A program made the translations under genes and the position numbers. This document shows positions 8,560-16,721 of a DNA stretch of 64,000 nucleotides, one piece after another. The DNA is from Sphingomonadaceae bacterium 3R27C6. GTDB taxonomy: Bacteria > Pseudomonadota > Alphaproteobacteria > Sphingomonadales > Sphingomonadaceae. Position 1 is the first letter of the stretch, and each line of letters begins with the position of its first letter. The DNA is taken from positions 62,001 through 126,000 of the forward strand of contig SCNS01000003.1 in NCBI GenBank assembly GCA_005503215.1. The letters are read 5' to 3'. The notes beneath the pieces were generated by a model that saw only the letters and a list, made by a program, of their open reading frames with translations, ran no database searches and was not told the origin of the DNA.

Positions 8560-10034
8560 AAATCTTCCAACATCAGATTGGCGGTCGCCTTGGCACTGCC
8601 GACGACCCCCGGGATACCCGCGCCCGGATGCGTCCCCGCGCCGACGAAGTAAAGGTTGGAAATCACATCGTCGCGGTTGTGCGCGCGGAACCACGCGCTT
8701 TGCCAGAGGACAGGCTCGAGACTGAACGCGCTGCCGAGATGCGCCGACAGGTCGCGGCCGAAATCGGCGGGGGTGTAGTGGAAGCGCGTGACGAGATTGG
8801 CGCGGAGGCCGGGAGCAACGCGGCGCTCGACCTCTTCGAGGATCGCGTCGGCGAAACGCTCGCCGAATGCGCCGTCCCAGTCGGCCTTCGCCTTGCCGAG
8901 ATGCGCGACGGGGGCGAGCGCGTAAAAGGTCGAATGCCCCGGCGGCGCCATGCCGGGGTCGGTGACGCTGGGGTGATGGAGATAGAGCGAGAAATCGTCG
9001 GGGATCACCCCGCCGTAAATATCGCCCAGCAGCCCCTTGTAGCGCGGGCCGAACAGGATGCTGTGGTGCGCGATATCGGGATAGGCGCCCTTCACGCCGA
9101 AATGGACGACGAAGAGCGAGGGCGACCAGCGTTTGCGCGCGAGGCTTTTGGCGACCTTCGCCCCGCGCGGATCCCCCGCGAGCAGCGCGTTATAGCTGTG
9201 CATCAGGTCGCCGTTGCACGCGATCATATCGGCGTCGGCGTGCCAGCCGCTTTGTGTCGTCACGCCGGTCACCCGGTCACTCGCGGTGTCGATCTTCGCC
9301 ACCGGGTCGCCGAGCCGCAGCGTCCCGCCGAGTCGCTCGAACAGCCGCACCATGCCGCTTACCAGCGTATTGGTGCCGCCGCGCGCGAACCAGACGGCGC
9401 CTACTTTCTCGATCGTGTGGATCAGCGCATAGATCGCGCTCGTCGTCATCGGGTTGCCGCCGACGAGCAGGGTGTGGAACGACAATGCCTGCCGCAGCCG
9501 CTCGTCCTGCACGTAAGAGGAAACGATCGAATAGACGCTGCGCCATGCCTGATATTTCATCAGCGCGGGGGCCGCCTTGATCATCGAGGCGAAGTCGAGA
9601 AAGGCGACCGCGCCGAGTTTGACATAACCCTGCTCGTACACACCCTTCGAATATTCGAGGAAGCGGTCGTAGCCGGCGACGTCGGCAGGATGGAGCTTGG
9701 CGATTTCGGCACGCAGCGCGGCCTCGTCGTTCGAATAATCGAAGTTGGTGCCGTCGGGCCAGTTGAGGCGGTAAAAGGGCATCACCGGGACAAGGTCGAC
9801 GTCGGCGGCCATATCCTGCCCGCTGAGCGCCCACAGTTCCTCCAGGCACGGCGGATCGGTGACCACGGTCGGCCCCGCGTCAAAGGTAAAGCCGTCCTTC
9901 ATCCAGTGGTACGCGCGCCCGCCGGGCTTGTCGCGCGCTTCGACGATCGTCGTTTCGACGCCCGCCGACTGGAGCCGGATCGCGAGCGCGAGCCCGCCGA
10001 AACCCGCGCCGACGACGATCGCGCGGCGCGTCAT
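8556..10034 (-). CDS. crtI: Phytoene desaturase CrtI
   Basis: 492 residues, usual for bacterial CrtI. It converts phytoene to lycopene by successive FAD-dependent desaturations at the membrane. The N-terminal dinucleotide-binding motif VVGAGFGGLALAIRLQSAG is followed by VEARDKPGGRAYHW. The C-terminal LYFVGAGTHPGAGIPGVVGS segment is the bacterial-type phytoene dehydrogenase signature. The start ATG 10034 overlaps the crtY stop (ATGA), and the stop overlaps the LOG-family start. The large opposite-strand open frame covering the same bases is a GC-rich shadow. Confidence 0.96.
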   Translation of the reverse strand: MTRRAIVVGAGFGGLALAIRLQSAGVETTIVEARDKPGGRAYHWMKDGFTFDAGPTVVTDPPCLEELWALSGQDMAADVDLVPVMPFYRLNWPDGTNFDYSNDEAALRAEIAKLHPADVAGYDRFLEYSKGVYEQGYVKLGAVAFLDFASMIKAAPALMKYQAWRSVYSIVSSYVQDERLRQALSFHTLLVGGNPMTTSAIYALIHTIEKVGAVWFARGGTNTLVSGMVRLFERLGGTLRLGDPVAKIDTASDRVTGVTTQSGWHADADMIACNGDLMHSYNALLAGDPRGAKVAKSLARKRWSPSLFVVHFGVKGAYPDIAHHSILFGPRYKGLLGDIYGGVIPDDFSLYLHHPSVTDPGMAPPGHSTFYALAPVAHLGKAKADWDGAFGERFADAILEEVERRVAPGLRANLVTRFHYTPADFGRDLSAHLGSAFSLEPVLWQSAWFRAHNRDDVISNLYFVGAGTHPGAGIPGVVGSAKATANLMLEDL

Positions 10035-11188
10035 CGCCAGTCGCGTTTCCACAACGCCGCAATCGCGCGGCCGATCGGCACCGGGGGCTTTCCCGACAGG
10101 ATGCGCAGCTTGTCCGCCGTCGTCGAGCGACCGGCGTAGAAGCGCGCGATCAGCCCCGGCGACAGGCGGTAGAAGCGCTCGAAGGTCCGGTAGCGCTCGC
10201 CCGGGTCGGCTGCGCGGAAGAGCATTGCGCCGAGCATGCGGTAGAAGCGCTGGCGCCGCCACGACGCCGCCGCGCGGTCGCGGAGGATGGCGGGAAGGCC
10301 GGCGCGGTCGACGATTCCGGGCAGCGCCGATGCGGTGCGCACGGCATCGGGAAGCGAGTAGCCGGTGGTCGCATGGAAAGCGCCCGCGCGCACCCCGATC
10401 CGTCCGGTGCGGTCGGATGCGGGCCACAGCCGGTCGAAATCGCCCGCGATCACCACCGGCAGCACGCCGCTTTCCTCGCGCGTCGTCGCGGCAACGTCCC
10501 AGCCCCGCGCCGCCGCATAGGCCGCGATCCGCTCGCGTATGATCGGGGCATCGAGATCGGCGTCATCGCTATAATAGGTGTCCTCGACGAACAACGTCTC
10601 GGCATCGAAGGGCAGCAGATAGACGAAGCGATAGCCGTCGAGCTGCTCGACGGTCGCGTCCATCACGACGGGCTGCTCGACGCCATGCCCGCCCTTCACC
10701 GTCAGCGCCTGCCCGACGAACTTTTGCCAGCCACACTCGAGGCCCGCGAATTTGGTCGCGCCGCGCGCGTCAATCACATGCTTTGCCGACAGCCGTCCAC
10801 CGCGCGCCAGGAGCAGATGGTCGGGCGCGACATGTTTGGCCTTGTCGGCGATGACATGCCCCGCCGGCAGTGCCGCCATGACCGCATCGGCGAGCGCTTC
10901 GCCGGTGATGCTCTTGTAGCCCATGCGCAGCCGGCGATCGTGCGATGGAAAGCGCACGTCGTACGCGGTCCAATGATGGCGGACGAGCGGGGCGACGAGC
11001 CAGCGGTCCTTCTTGGCGATATCGCTGTCGAAAAAGGACCAGATATGATTGCCGCCGATCGGCCCCGGCTCGACCAGCCGTATGTCGAGGTCGGGGCGCT
11101 TCGCCGCGAGCGCAAGCGCCGCGAGTCCGCCGGCGAGCCCGCCGCCGACGATCGCGATGTCGCATCTATCGTTGCTCTGCCCCACCAT
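10031..11188 (-). CDS. crtY: Lycopene beta-cyclase CrtY
   Basis: 385 residues, the first gene of the crt chain. It cyclises both ends of lycopene to give beta-carotene. It shows an N-terminal FAD/NAD-binding motif (IAIVGGGLAGGLAALALA), the family segment GGNHIWSFFDSD, and YLLPFDAETLFVEDTYYSD, the CrtY signature containing the catalytic acidic residue (FxED). The start ATG 11188 lies in the 74-bp intergenic space that also holds the start of the divergent hydroxylase at 11263. With crtI and crtB this cluster makes beta-carotene; no ketolase (crtW) is visible in the window. Confidence 0.95.
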   Translation of the reverse strand: MVGQSNDRCDIAIVGGGLAGGLAALALAAKRPDLDIRLVEPGPIGGNHIWSFFDSDIAKKDRWLVAPLVRHHWTAYDVRFPSHDRRLRMGYKSITGEALADAVMAALPAGHVIADKAKHVAPDHLLLARGGRLSAKHVIDARGATKFAGLECGWQKFVGQALTVKGGHGVEQPVVMDATVEQLDGYRFVYLLPFDAETLFVEDTYYSDDADLDAPIIRERIAAYAAARGWDVAATTREESGVLPVVIAGDFDRLWPASDRTGRIGVRAGAFHATTGYSLPDAVRTASALPGIVDRAGLPAILRDRAAASWRRQRFYRMLGAMLFRAADPGERYRTFERFYRLSPGLIARFYAGRSTTADKLRILSGKPPVPIGRAIAALWKRDWR

Positions 11189-11262
11189 AACCCTGCCTTA
11201 GCCACGCGAGCGCGCGGGCGCAAAGCCATTGCAACGCGGCGCCGCGCGGCTAGCCTTGCGCG

Positions 11263-12033
11263 ATGACCGGCTGGCCGATCCTTTTCTCCGCGCTCGCGAT
11301 GACCGCGATCGTCGGCGTGCGCTATCTGATCACCAGCGGCGGCTTCGCGCTCGCGACGCGGTGGAAACATCCCGGTCTCTATCGCGGGCTCGAACCGCAG
11401 ATGCGCCGCGAGATCGGGTGGAGCCTTTTGAGCGCCGCGATTTACGGGGTTCCGGCGGGCGTCGTCGCGTGGGGGTGGCAGGCGCATGGCTGGACGCGCA
11501 TCTACACCGACGTCACCGCCTTTCCGCTGTGGTATCTGCCGCTTAGCCTCTTCGCCTATCTGCTGATCCACGACACATGGTTTTACTGGACGCATCGCTG
11601 GATGCACCGTCCCGCGCTATTCAGAATCGCGCATAGCGTCCATCACGACAGCCGCCCGCCGACCGCGTGGGCGGCGATGAGTTTCCATCCCCTCGAGGCG
11701 ATTACCGGCGCGATCGTCATCCCCGCGCTCGTCTTTCTGATTCCGGTCCATGTCGCCGTGCTGGGGCTCGTACTCGCGATCATGACCATCATGGGGGTCG
11801 GCAATCATATGGGGTGGGAGATGTTCCCGCGCGCGCTTGTTCATGGACCCGCGGGCCGCTGGCTGATAACCGCGACGCATCATCAGCAGCATCACGCCGC
11901 TTACCGGGGGAATTATGGACTCTATTTCCGCTTCTGGGACAAGGCGTGCGGCACGGATCTTGGCCTTGGCCATTTCGGCCGCGCTGCTGACCGGCGCGGC
12001 CGCGCCGCCGCCGACGCCCGCTCCAACGGTTGA
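11263..12033 (+). CDS. Sterol desaturase/fatty acid hydroxylase-family di-iron enzyme, candidate carotenoid hydroxylase
   Basis: 256 residues with four or so membrane segments and the eight-His di-iron pattern of the superfamily: HDTWFYWTHRWMH, then HSVHH, then THHQQHH followed by NYGLYFRFWDKACGT, the usual C-terminal signature. Family members hydroxylate or desaturate lipids or carotenoids in the inner membrane. The adjacent, divergent crtY makes beta-carotene the obvious substrate to test, but the sequence does not distinguish carotenoid from lipid substrates. Its last 40 codons overlap out of frame with the next gene (from 11915). The tail GRAADRRGRAAADARSNG has no family counterpart that I recognise and may be a by-product of that overlap. 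Confidence 0.85.
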   Translation: MTGWPILFSALAMTAIVGVRYLITSGGFALATRWKHPGLYRGLEPQMRREIGWSLLSAAIYGVPAGVVAWGWQAHGWTRIYTDVTAFPLWYLPLSLFAYLLIHDTWFYWTHRWMHRPALFRIAHSVHHDSRPPTAWAAMSFHPLEAITGAIVIPALVFLIPVHVAVLGLVLAIMTIMGVGNHMGWEMFPRALVHGPAGRWLITATHHQQHHAAYRGNYGLYFRFWDKACGTDLGLGHFGRAADRRGRAAADARSNG

Positions 12034-12388
12034 GGTCAGTGTCACCGGATTGCGCAGCACAAAGGGGCAGATTCTCGTCTGCCTGACCACCAATCCCAGG
12101 GCCTTTCCCGATTGCAGCAAGGACAAGGGGTCGGTGCGCTTGGCGGTGAAAGCCGCCGACGCCGGCGATTTCGCGGTTCACGCGCCCGCGACGGGCACCT
12201 ACGCGATCGCGGTCGTCCATGACGAGAACAATAACAACAAGATGGATGTCGCGATTTTCCTGCCGAAAGAAGGCTTCGGCTTTTCGCGCAATCCGGCGAT
12301 CACCGTCGGCCCGCCGAGCTTCAAATCGGCAAGTTTCGCGGTCGCGGGCGATATGCGCCAGTCGATCAAGATGAAATATATGCTCTAG
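11915..12388 (+). CDS. DUF2141 domain exported protein
   Basis: 157 residues from ATG 11915. The N-terminus TRRAARILALAISAALLTGAAA is a signal peptide. The mature domain runs VEVSVTGLRSTKGQILVCL, then GTYAIAVVHDENNNNKMD, then PKEGFGFSRNPA, the characteristic DUF2141 layout (small beta-sandwich; the DxNxNxxxD-like loop may bind metal). Function is unknown; the protein is probably periplasmic. The first 119 bp lie inside the preceding hydroxylase gene in another frame. No in-frame ATG or GTG further downstream would keep the signal peptide, so the overlap appears real. Confidence 0.85.
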   Translation: MDSISASGTRRAARILALAISAALLTGAAAPPPTPAPTVEVSVTGLRSTKGQILVCLTTNPRAFPDCSKDKGSVRLAVKAADAGDFAVHAPATGTYAIAVVHDENNNNKMDVAIFLPKEGFGFSRNPAITVGPPSFKSASFAVAGDMRQSIKMKYML

Positions 12389-12421
12389 TGGGCTTGGCGG
12401 CACACGGCTAATAGAGCGCGC

Positions 12422-14122
12422 GTGACCGCGACATCCTCCCGCATCGCCGCTTTCGCCGACCGCTGGCCAAAGCTTGTCGCCCTCCTGCTCGGTGCCGTTT
12501 CGGCAACCGGCTTCGCCCCGCTCCACCTCTGGCCGCTGACCTTGCTCGCGCTCGCCGGCTGGATGGCGCTGGTGGCGCGCAGTCCCAAGGGGTCGCGCGC
12601 ACTCGGGATCGGCTGGGCGTTCGGCGTCGGCCATTTCGTCGTCGGCCTCAACTGGATCGCGACCGCCTTTACCTATCAGGCGGCAATGCCCGCATGGCTC
12701 GGGTGGATCGCGGTTGTGTTGCTGGCGCTTTATCTGGCGGTCTACCCTGCGCTTGCAGCTTGGGGGGCGTGGCTAACGCAAAAAATCGTCGCCCCTGCGA
12801 AGGCAGGGGCCGCTGGAGACATGACGCCAACGGCCGTGTCGGGAGTCACGCGCCTCCCGACACCCTTCGCAGGGGCGACACTGTCCTTTGTCCTCGCCTT
12901 CGCCGCATTCTGGACGCTCACCGAATGGCTGCGCAGTTGGGTGTTCACCGGCTTCGCCTGGAATCCGCTCGTCGCGACCATCGGCGATTTCTTCGGCTTG
13001 CTTCGATTGGTCGGAACCTATGGTGGATCAGCCACGGCCATTCTTGCGGCAGGCTATGTGTTGTGGGTGGCACCGGATATAAAGATTCCGGGTTCCAAAG
13101 AATTGCGCCCCGATCCGAGCCCGCGCTCCCAGCTTCTTCAACAACTGGCGGCAGGTGGCGTCATCGCGATTTTCTTCGGGCTCACATTTTGGAATCCGCA
13201 GCGTTCGCCCAACGAATTTCCAACTGAAAAGCCTGCCATCCCCATCACCGTCGTACAGCCCAATGTCGGGCAGGAGGACAAATGGGAGGGCAGCAAGGCC
13301 GACCTCAATTTCGAAAAGCTCGCGCGGCTGACAACGCCCAGGGACGACACCCCGCGCCTGATCCTGTGGCCCGAGGCGGCCGTGCCCGATTATCTCGAAG
13401 CAGGCTATCCACCGCCCTATTATGATCGCTCGCCCGTCGCGGCGCGCTTGCGGCTGACCCAGCTCATGAACGCGCAAGACCTGATGCTGCTCGGCGCGCT
13501 CAAGCTGGAACTCGATAAGAGCGGCGACGTCGTCGGCGCGCGCAACGCGGTGATGACCGTCCATGCCGACGGCACGCTCGGCCCGCGCTACGACAAGGCG
13601 CACCTTGTCCCGTACGGCGAATATCTGCCGATGCGGCCGATCCTGTCAGCGATCGGCCTGTCGCGCCTCGCGCCCGGCGACATCGATTTCTGGCCCGGGC
13701 CCGGCGCCCGCACGCTCGACCTCGGCGCCTTCGGCCGCGCGGGGCTGCAAATCTGCTACGAGATCATCTTCTCGGGCCAGGTCGTCGACCGCGCGCATCG
13801 CCCCGATTTCATCTTCAACCCGTCGAACGACGCCTGGTTCGGCAGCTGGGGCCCGCCGCAACATCTGGCGCAGGCGCGGCTGCGCGCGATCGAGGAAGGA
13901 TTGCCCGTCATACGCTCCACGCCGACGGGGATCAGCGCCGTGATCGACGCCGACGGGCGCGTGCTCGAATCGCTGCCGATGCATCGGGCGGGCCGGATCG
14001 ATACCGCGCTCCCGCCAGCGCATGCTCCGACGCTATTCGCCCGATACGGGAATATCCTGCCCGTCGGATTTGCGTTGCTGCTGCTCGCGCTGGCCATTGC
14101 CTTTCGTCGGCGCGGACGCTAA
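12422..14122 (+). CDS. lnt: Apolipoprotein N-acyltransferase Lnt with in-frame repeat insertion
   Basis: 566 residues from GTG 12422. It N-acylates the lipid-modified Cys of lipoproteins at the periplasmic face of the inner membrane. Several N-terminal membrane helices precede a nitrilase-type domain with the Glu-Lys-Cys triad in [27 protein letters not shown] and [13 protein letters not shown] final membrane helix ([17 protein letters not shown]) ends the protein. The chain is longer than usual because residues about 123-153 are encoded by a palindromic repeat element (12788-12879) inserted between two membrane helices without breaking the frame. It precedes metK by 49 bp. Confidence 0.94.
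   Translation: MTATSSRIAAFADRWPKLVALLLGAVSATGFAPLHLWPLTLLALAGWMALVARSPKGSRALGIGWAFGVGHFVVGLNWIATAFTYQAAMPAWLGWIAVVLLALYLAVYPALAAWGAWLTQKIVAPAKAGAAGDMTPTAVSGVTRLPTPFAGATLSFVLAFAAFWTLTEWLRSWVFTGFAWNPLVATIGDFFGLLRLVGTYGGSATAILAAGYVLWVAPDIKIPGSKELRPDPSPRSQLLQQLAAGGVIAIFFGLTFWNPQRSPNEFPTEKPAIPITVVQPNVGQEDKWEGSKADLNFEKLARLTTPRDDTPRLILWPEAAVPDYLEAGYPPPYYDRSPVAARLRLTQLMNAQDLMLLGALKLELDKSGDVVGARNAVMTVHADGTLGPRYDKAHLVPYGEYLPMRPILSAIGLSRLAPGDIDFWPGPGARTLDLGAFGRAGLQICYEIIFSGQVVDRAHRPDFIFNPSNDAWFGSWGPPQHLAQARLRAIEEGLPVIRSTPTGISAVIDADGRVLESLPMHRAGRIDTALPPAHAPTLFARYGNILPVGFALLLLALAIAFRRRGR
12788..12879. repeat. Palindromic repeat element (family A) inside lnt
   Basis: The outer arms GTCGCCCCTGCGAAGG (12788-12803) and CCTTCGCAGGGGCGAC (12864-12879) are a perfect 16-bp inverted repeat. 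Inside lie a second hairpin, CCCCTGC-GAAG-GCAGGGG (12792-12809), and a third with 10-bp arms, GTGTCGGGAG (12836-12845) and CTCCCGACAC (12854-12863). The outer arms match those of the intergenic element at 52676-52765. It is read through as an Ala/Gly/Pro-rich stretch of Lnt. Confidence 0.9.
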
Positions 14123-14133
14123 CAGCACCTCAC

Positions 14134-14149
14134 ATAAAGCTTCCTTTAT
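14134..14149. promoter_or_regulatory. Inverted repeat ATAAAG-N4-CTTTAT in the metK leader
   Basis: A perfect 6-bp dyad with a 4-bp spacer (CTTC), 23 bp upstream of the metK ATG. It could be an operator for a dimeric helix-turn-helix repressor of methionine genes or a short RNA hairpin next to the ribosome binding site. Only 49 bp separate lnt and metK, so a large SAM riboswitch does not fit; a compact SAM/SAH-type element cannot be excluded. Confidence 0.45.
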
Positions 14150-14171
14150 ATCCGTTCACAGAAGGCTCTCC

Positions 14172-15392
14172 ATGCGCAACAGCTTCCTCTTCACCTCCGA
14201 AAGCGTGTCCGAAGGACATCCCGACAAGGTGGCCGACCAGATCAGCGATTCGATCGTCGACCTGTTCCTGTCGAAGGATCCCGAAGCCCGAATCGCGTGC
14301 GAGACGCTGACCACCACCCAGCTCGTCGTGCTGGCCGGCGAAATCCGTTGCAAGGGCGTGTTCGAGAATGACGAGTGGGCACCGGGCGCGCTCGACGAGA
14401 TCGAGGCGACCGTGCGCAAGACGGTGAAGGACATCGGGTACGAGCAGGCTGGCTTTCACTGGGAAAGCTTCCGCTTCGAGAATAATCTCCACGCCCAGTC
14501 GGCGCATATCGCGCAGGGCGTCGACGAAAGCGGCGACAAGGACGAAGGCGCGGGCGATCAGGGTATCATGTTCGGTTATGCCTCGGACGAGACCCCCGAC
14601 CTGATGCCCGCGACGCTCGATTACAGCCACAAGATCCTCGAGCGCATGGCCGCCGACCGCAAGGCGGGCACCGCGCCGTTCCTCGAGCCCGATACCAAGA
14701 GCCAGGTCACGCTGCGCTACGCCAACGAGCGCCCGGTCGAGGCGACCGCGATCGTCGTGTCGACCCAGCATGCGCCGGGCTATTATTTCCACAATGGCGA
14801 AGGCGATGAAGCGAAATACACCGAGCTGCGCAAATATGTGCTCGGCGTGATCGCCGACGTGCTCCCCGCCGAGCTGCTCACCGCGAACACCGTCTATCAC
14901 ATTAACCCGACGGGCCGTTTCGAGATCGGTGGCCCCGACGGCGACGCCGGCGTCACCGGCCGCAAAATCATCGTCGACACCTATGGCGGCGCGAGCCCGC
15001 ACGGCGGCGGCGCGTTCAGCGGCAAGGACCCGACCAAGGTCGACCGCTCGGCGGCGTACATCACCCGCTATCTGGCGAAAAACATCGTCGCCGCGGGCCT
15101 CGCGCGCCGCTGCACGATCCAGCTCTCCTACGCGATCGGCGTCGCCGAACCGCTGTCGATCTATGTCGACCTGCACGGCACCGGCACCGTCGAGGAAAGC
15201 CGCATCGAAGCCGCGATCCCGCAGCTTGTGCGCCTGACGCCGAAGGGCATCCGCACCCACCTCGGGCTCAACAAGCCGATCTACAAGCAGACCGCGGCGT
15301 ACGGCCATTTCGGCCGCACCTCGGAGGGCGACAGCTTCCCGTGGGAGCGCACCGACCTGGTCGACAAGCTCAAGGCCGCGCTCGCCGCCTGA
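14172..15392 (+). CDS. metK: S-adenosylmethionine synthetase MetK
   Basis: 406 residues from ATG 14172. It makes SAM from methionine and ATP. The N-terminus [20 protein letters not shown] is the conserved MetK start. [12 protein letters not shown] (ATP-binding hexapeptide region) and [19 protein letters not shown] (phosphate-binding loop) are intact. Cytosolic tetramer in the family. The start replaces an upstream in-frame codon at 14022 that lies inside lnt. A 16-bp inverted repeat upstream may regulate it. The next gene, trmB, is a SAM consumer 71 bp downstream. Confidence 0.97.
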   Translation: MRNSFLFTSESVSEGHPDKVADQISDSIVDLFLSKDPEARIACETLTTTQLVVLAGEIRCKGVFENDEWAPGALDEIEATVRKTVKDIGYEQAGFHWESFRFENNLHAQSAHIAQGVDESGDKDEGAGDQGIMFGYASDETPDLMPATLDYSHKILERMAADRKAGTAPFLEPDTKSQVTLRYANERPVEATAIVVSTQHAPGYYFHNGEGDEAKYTELRKYVLGVIADVLPAELLTANTVYHINPTGRFEIGGPDGDAGVTGRKIIVDTYGGASPHGGGAFSGKDPTKVDRSAAYITRYLAKNIVAAGLARRCTIQLSYAIGVAEPLSIYVDLHGTGTVEESRIEAAIPQLVRLTPKGIRTHLGLNKPIYKQTAAYGHFGRTSEGDSFPWERTDLVDKLKAALAA

Positions 15393-15463
15393 CGCTCATT
15401 TGATGTCGCATTATGCCGGGTGGCGGGTTGCCGCCGCCCGGTCGCGCGGCTAGGGCGCGCCCC

Positions 15464-16192
15464 ATGACTGCACATAAGCCCGGCGATCCGACGACGATCA
15501 ACCGCCTCTACGGCCGTTCAAAGGGCAAGCCCCTGCGCGCGGGCCAGCAGGACCTGATCGACACGTTGCTGCCGCAGATCGCGGTGCCCACCGAGGGCGA
15601 GGTCACCGCCGAAGCGCTGTTCGGTTACGACCGCCCGCTCCATTTCGAGATCGGCTTTGGCGGCGGCGAGCATATGGCGGGGCGCGCCGACATGCTGCCC
15701 GACCATGGCTTCATCGGCGCCGAACCCTTTATCAACGGCGTTGCGCAGGCGCTCGTCCACGTCGCGGGCGATCATGGCGCACGGCTCCCCATCGGCAATG
15801 TTCGCATTCATCATGGCGACGCGCTGGAGGTGCTCCGGCGCATCCCCGACGGCGCGCTCAGCTTCGCCTATCTGCTCCACCCCGATCCCTGGCCCAAGGC
15901 GCGCCATGCGAAGCGGCGAATGATGAACGACGGCCCGCTCGACCTGATCGCGGCGAAGCTCAAACCCGGCGGCGAGTTCCGTTTCGGCACCGACCACCCG
16001 ATCTATCTTCAGCACGCGCTGATGGTGATGCGCCGCCACCGCCACCAGTTCGAATGGCTGGCGCAGGATTCGCAGGATTTCCAGGTCCGCCCTGGCGGCT
16101 GGCCCGAGACACGCTACGAAGCCAAGGCGCGCGCGCACGGGCACGAGGTCTGGTATTTCCGCTTCCGGCGGACGGCCACAAAATGCAGCTGA
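15464..16192 (+). CDS. trmB: tRNA (guanine-N7-)-methyltransferase TrmB
   Basis: 242 residues from ATG 15464. It methylates G46 of tRNA using SAM. Family signatures are FEIGFGGGEHMAGRA (SAM-binding motif I) and YLLHPDPWPKARHAKRRMMN, the TrmB-specific HPDPWPKxRHxxRR box. FGTDHPIY follows, equivalent to the TDxxxY motif. The N-terminal NRLYGRSKGKPLRAGQQ is the alphaproteobacterial form. It follows metK on the same strand and faces the Lrp/AsnC gene convergently. Confidence 0.96.
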   Translation: MTAHKPGDPTTINRLYGRSKGKPLRAGQQDLIDTLLPQIAVPTEGEVTAEALFGYDRPLHFEIGFGGGEHMAGRADMLPDHGFIGAEPFINGVAQALVHVAGDHGARLPIGNVRIHHGDALEVLRRIPDGALSFAYLLHPDPWPKARHAKRRMMNDGPLDLIAAKLKPGGEFRFGTDHPIYLQHALMVMRRHRHQFEWLAQDSQDFQVRPGGWPETRYEAKARAHGHEVWYFRFRRTATKCS

Positions 16193-16274
16193 CGTTCTAG
16201 GCGCATACTTTATTTAGACGCTAATTCAGAATTTTAAGCTAAAAATCCATCTCCGTGATGACATGGTGACCGCC
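16193..16274. other. AT-rich gap between convergent genes
   Basis: 82 bp between the stops of trmB and the Lrp/AsnC gene. It is markedly more AT-rich than its surroundings, but I find no clear stem-loop terminator in it. Confidence 0.4.
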
Positions 16275-16721
16275 TTATCGTTCGATTTTGGTGGCCAAAA
16301 TCACCGACGTCGTCGTGCGTTCGACGCCGTCGAGAAGGCCGATCTCGTCGATCAATTCGTTGAGCTGCGCGCCATCCTCGGCCTCGAGCATCGCGATGAT
16401 GTCATATTCGCCGCTGATCGCGTGGATCGCCTGCACCAGCGAGAAGCCGGCGAGCGCCTGCTCGACCTCGCGGTGAAAGCGCGGCAGCGTCTTGATCATC
16501 ATATGCGCGCGCACGCGGCTCGCGGCGAAGGCGTTGCCCAGCCGCACCGTATAGCCGGCAACGACCTTTTCTTCCTCCAGCCGCGCAAGCCGCGAATAGA
16601 TCGCACCGCGCGAAATGCCGAGCTCCTTGGCGAGTTGCGCGATCGTCTGCCGCGCATCGTCGCGCAGCAAGGTGAGCAGGCGTTCGTCGATCTCGTCGAG
16701 ATTGACGCCCAAGTGCGGCAT
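16275..16721 (-). CDS. Lrp/AsnC-family transcriptional regulator
   Basis: 148 residues. The N-terminal helix-turn-helix runs LDEIDERLLTLLRDDARQTI, then LAKELGISRGAIYSRLARLE. A C-terminal RAM domain (about 65-145) includes AIHAISGEYDIIAMLEAED, the amino-acid sensing core. Such proteins respond to amino acids and often control the neighbouring catabolic gene. The start ATG 16721 shares one base with the stop of the cyanophycinase fusion (TGATG), so the two are translationally coupled. This suggests sensing of Asp, Arg or the dipeptide released by that enzyme (inference). Confidence 0.93.
   Translation of the reverse strand: MPHLGVNLDEIDERLLTLLRDDARQTIAQLAKELGISRGAIYSRLARLEEEKVVAGYTVRLGNAFAASRVRAHMMIKTLPRFHREVEQALAGFSLVQAIHAISGEYDIIAMLEAEDGAQLNELIDEIGLLDGVERTTTSVILATKIER

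Noticed and set aside
14123..14171. SAM-sensing riboswitch before metK
   Set aside because: The leader is only 49 bp and shows just one short dyad; there is not enough conserved structure visible to claim a riboswitch, so it is listed as an unassigned inverted repeat.
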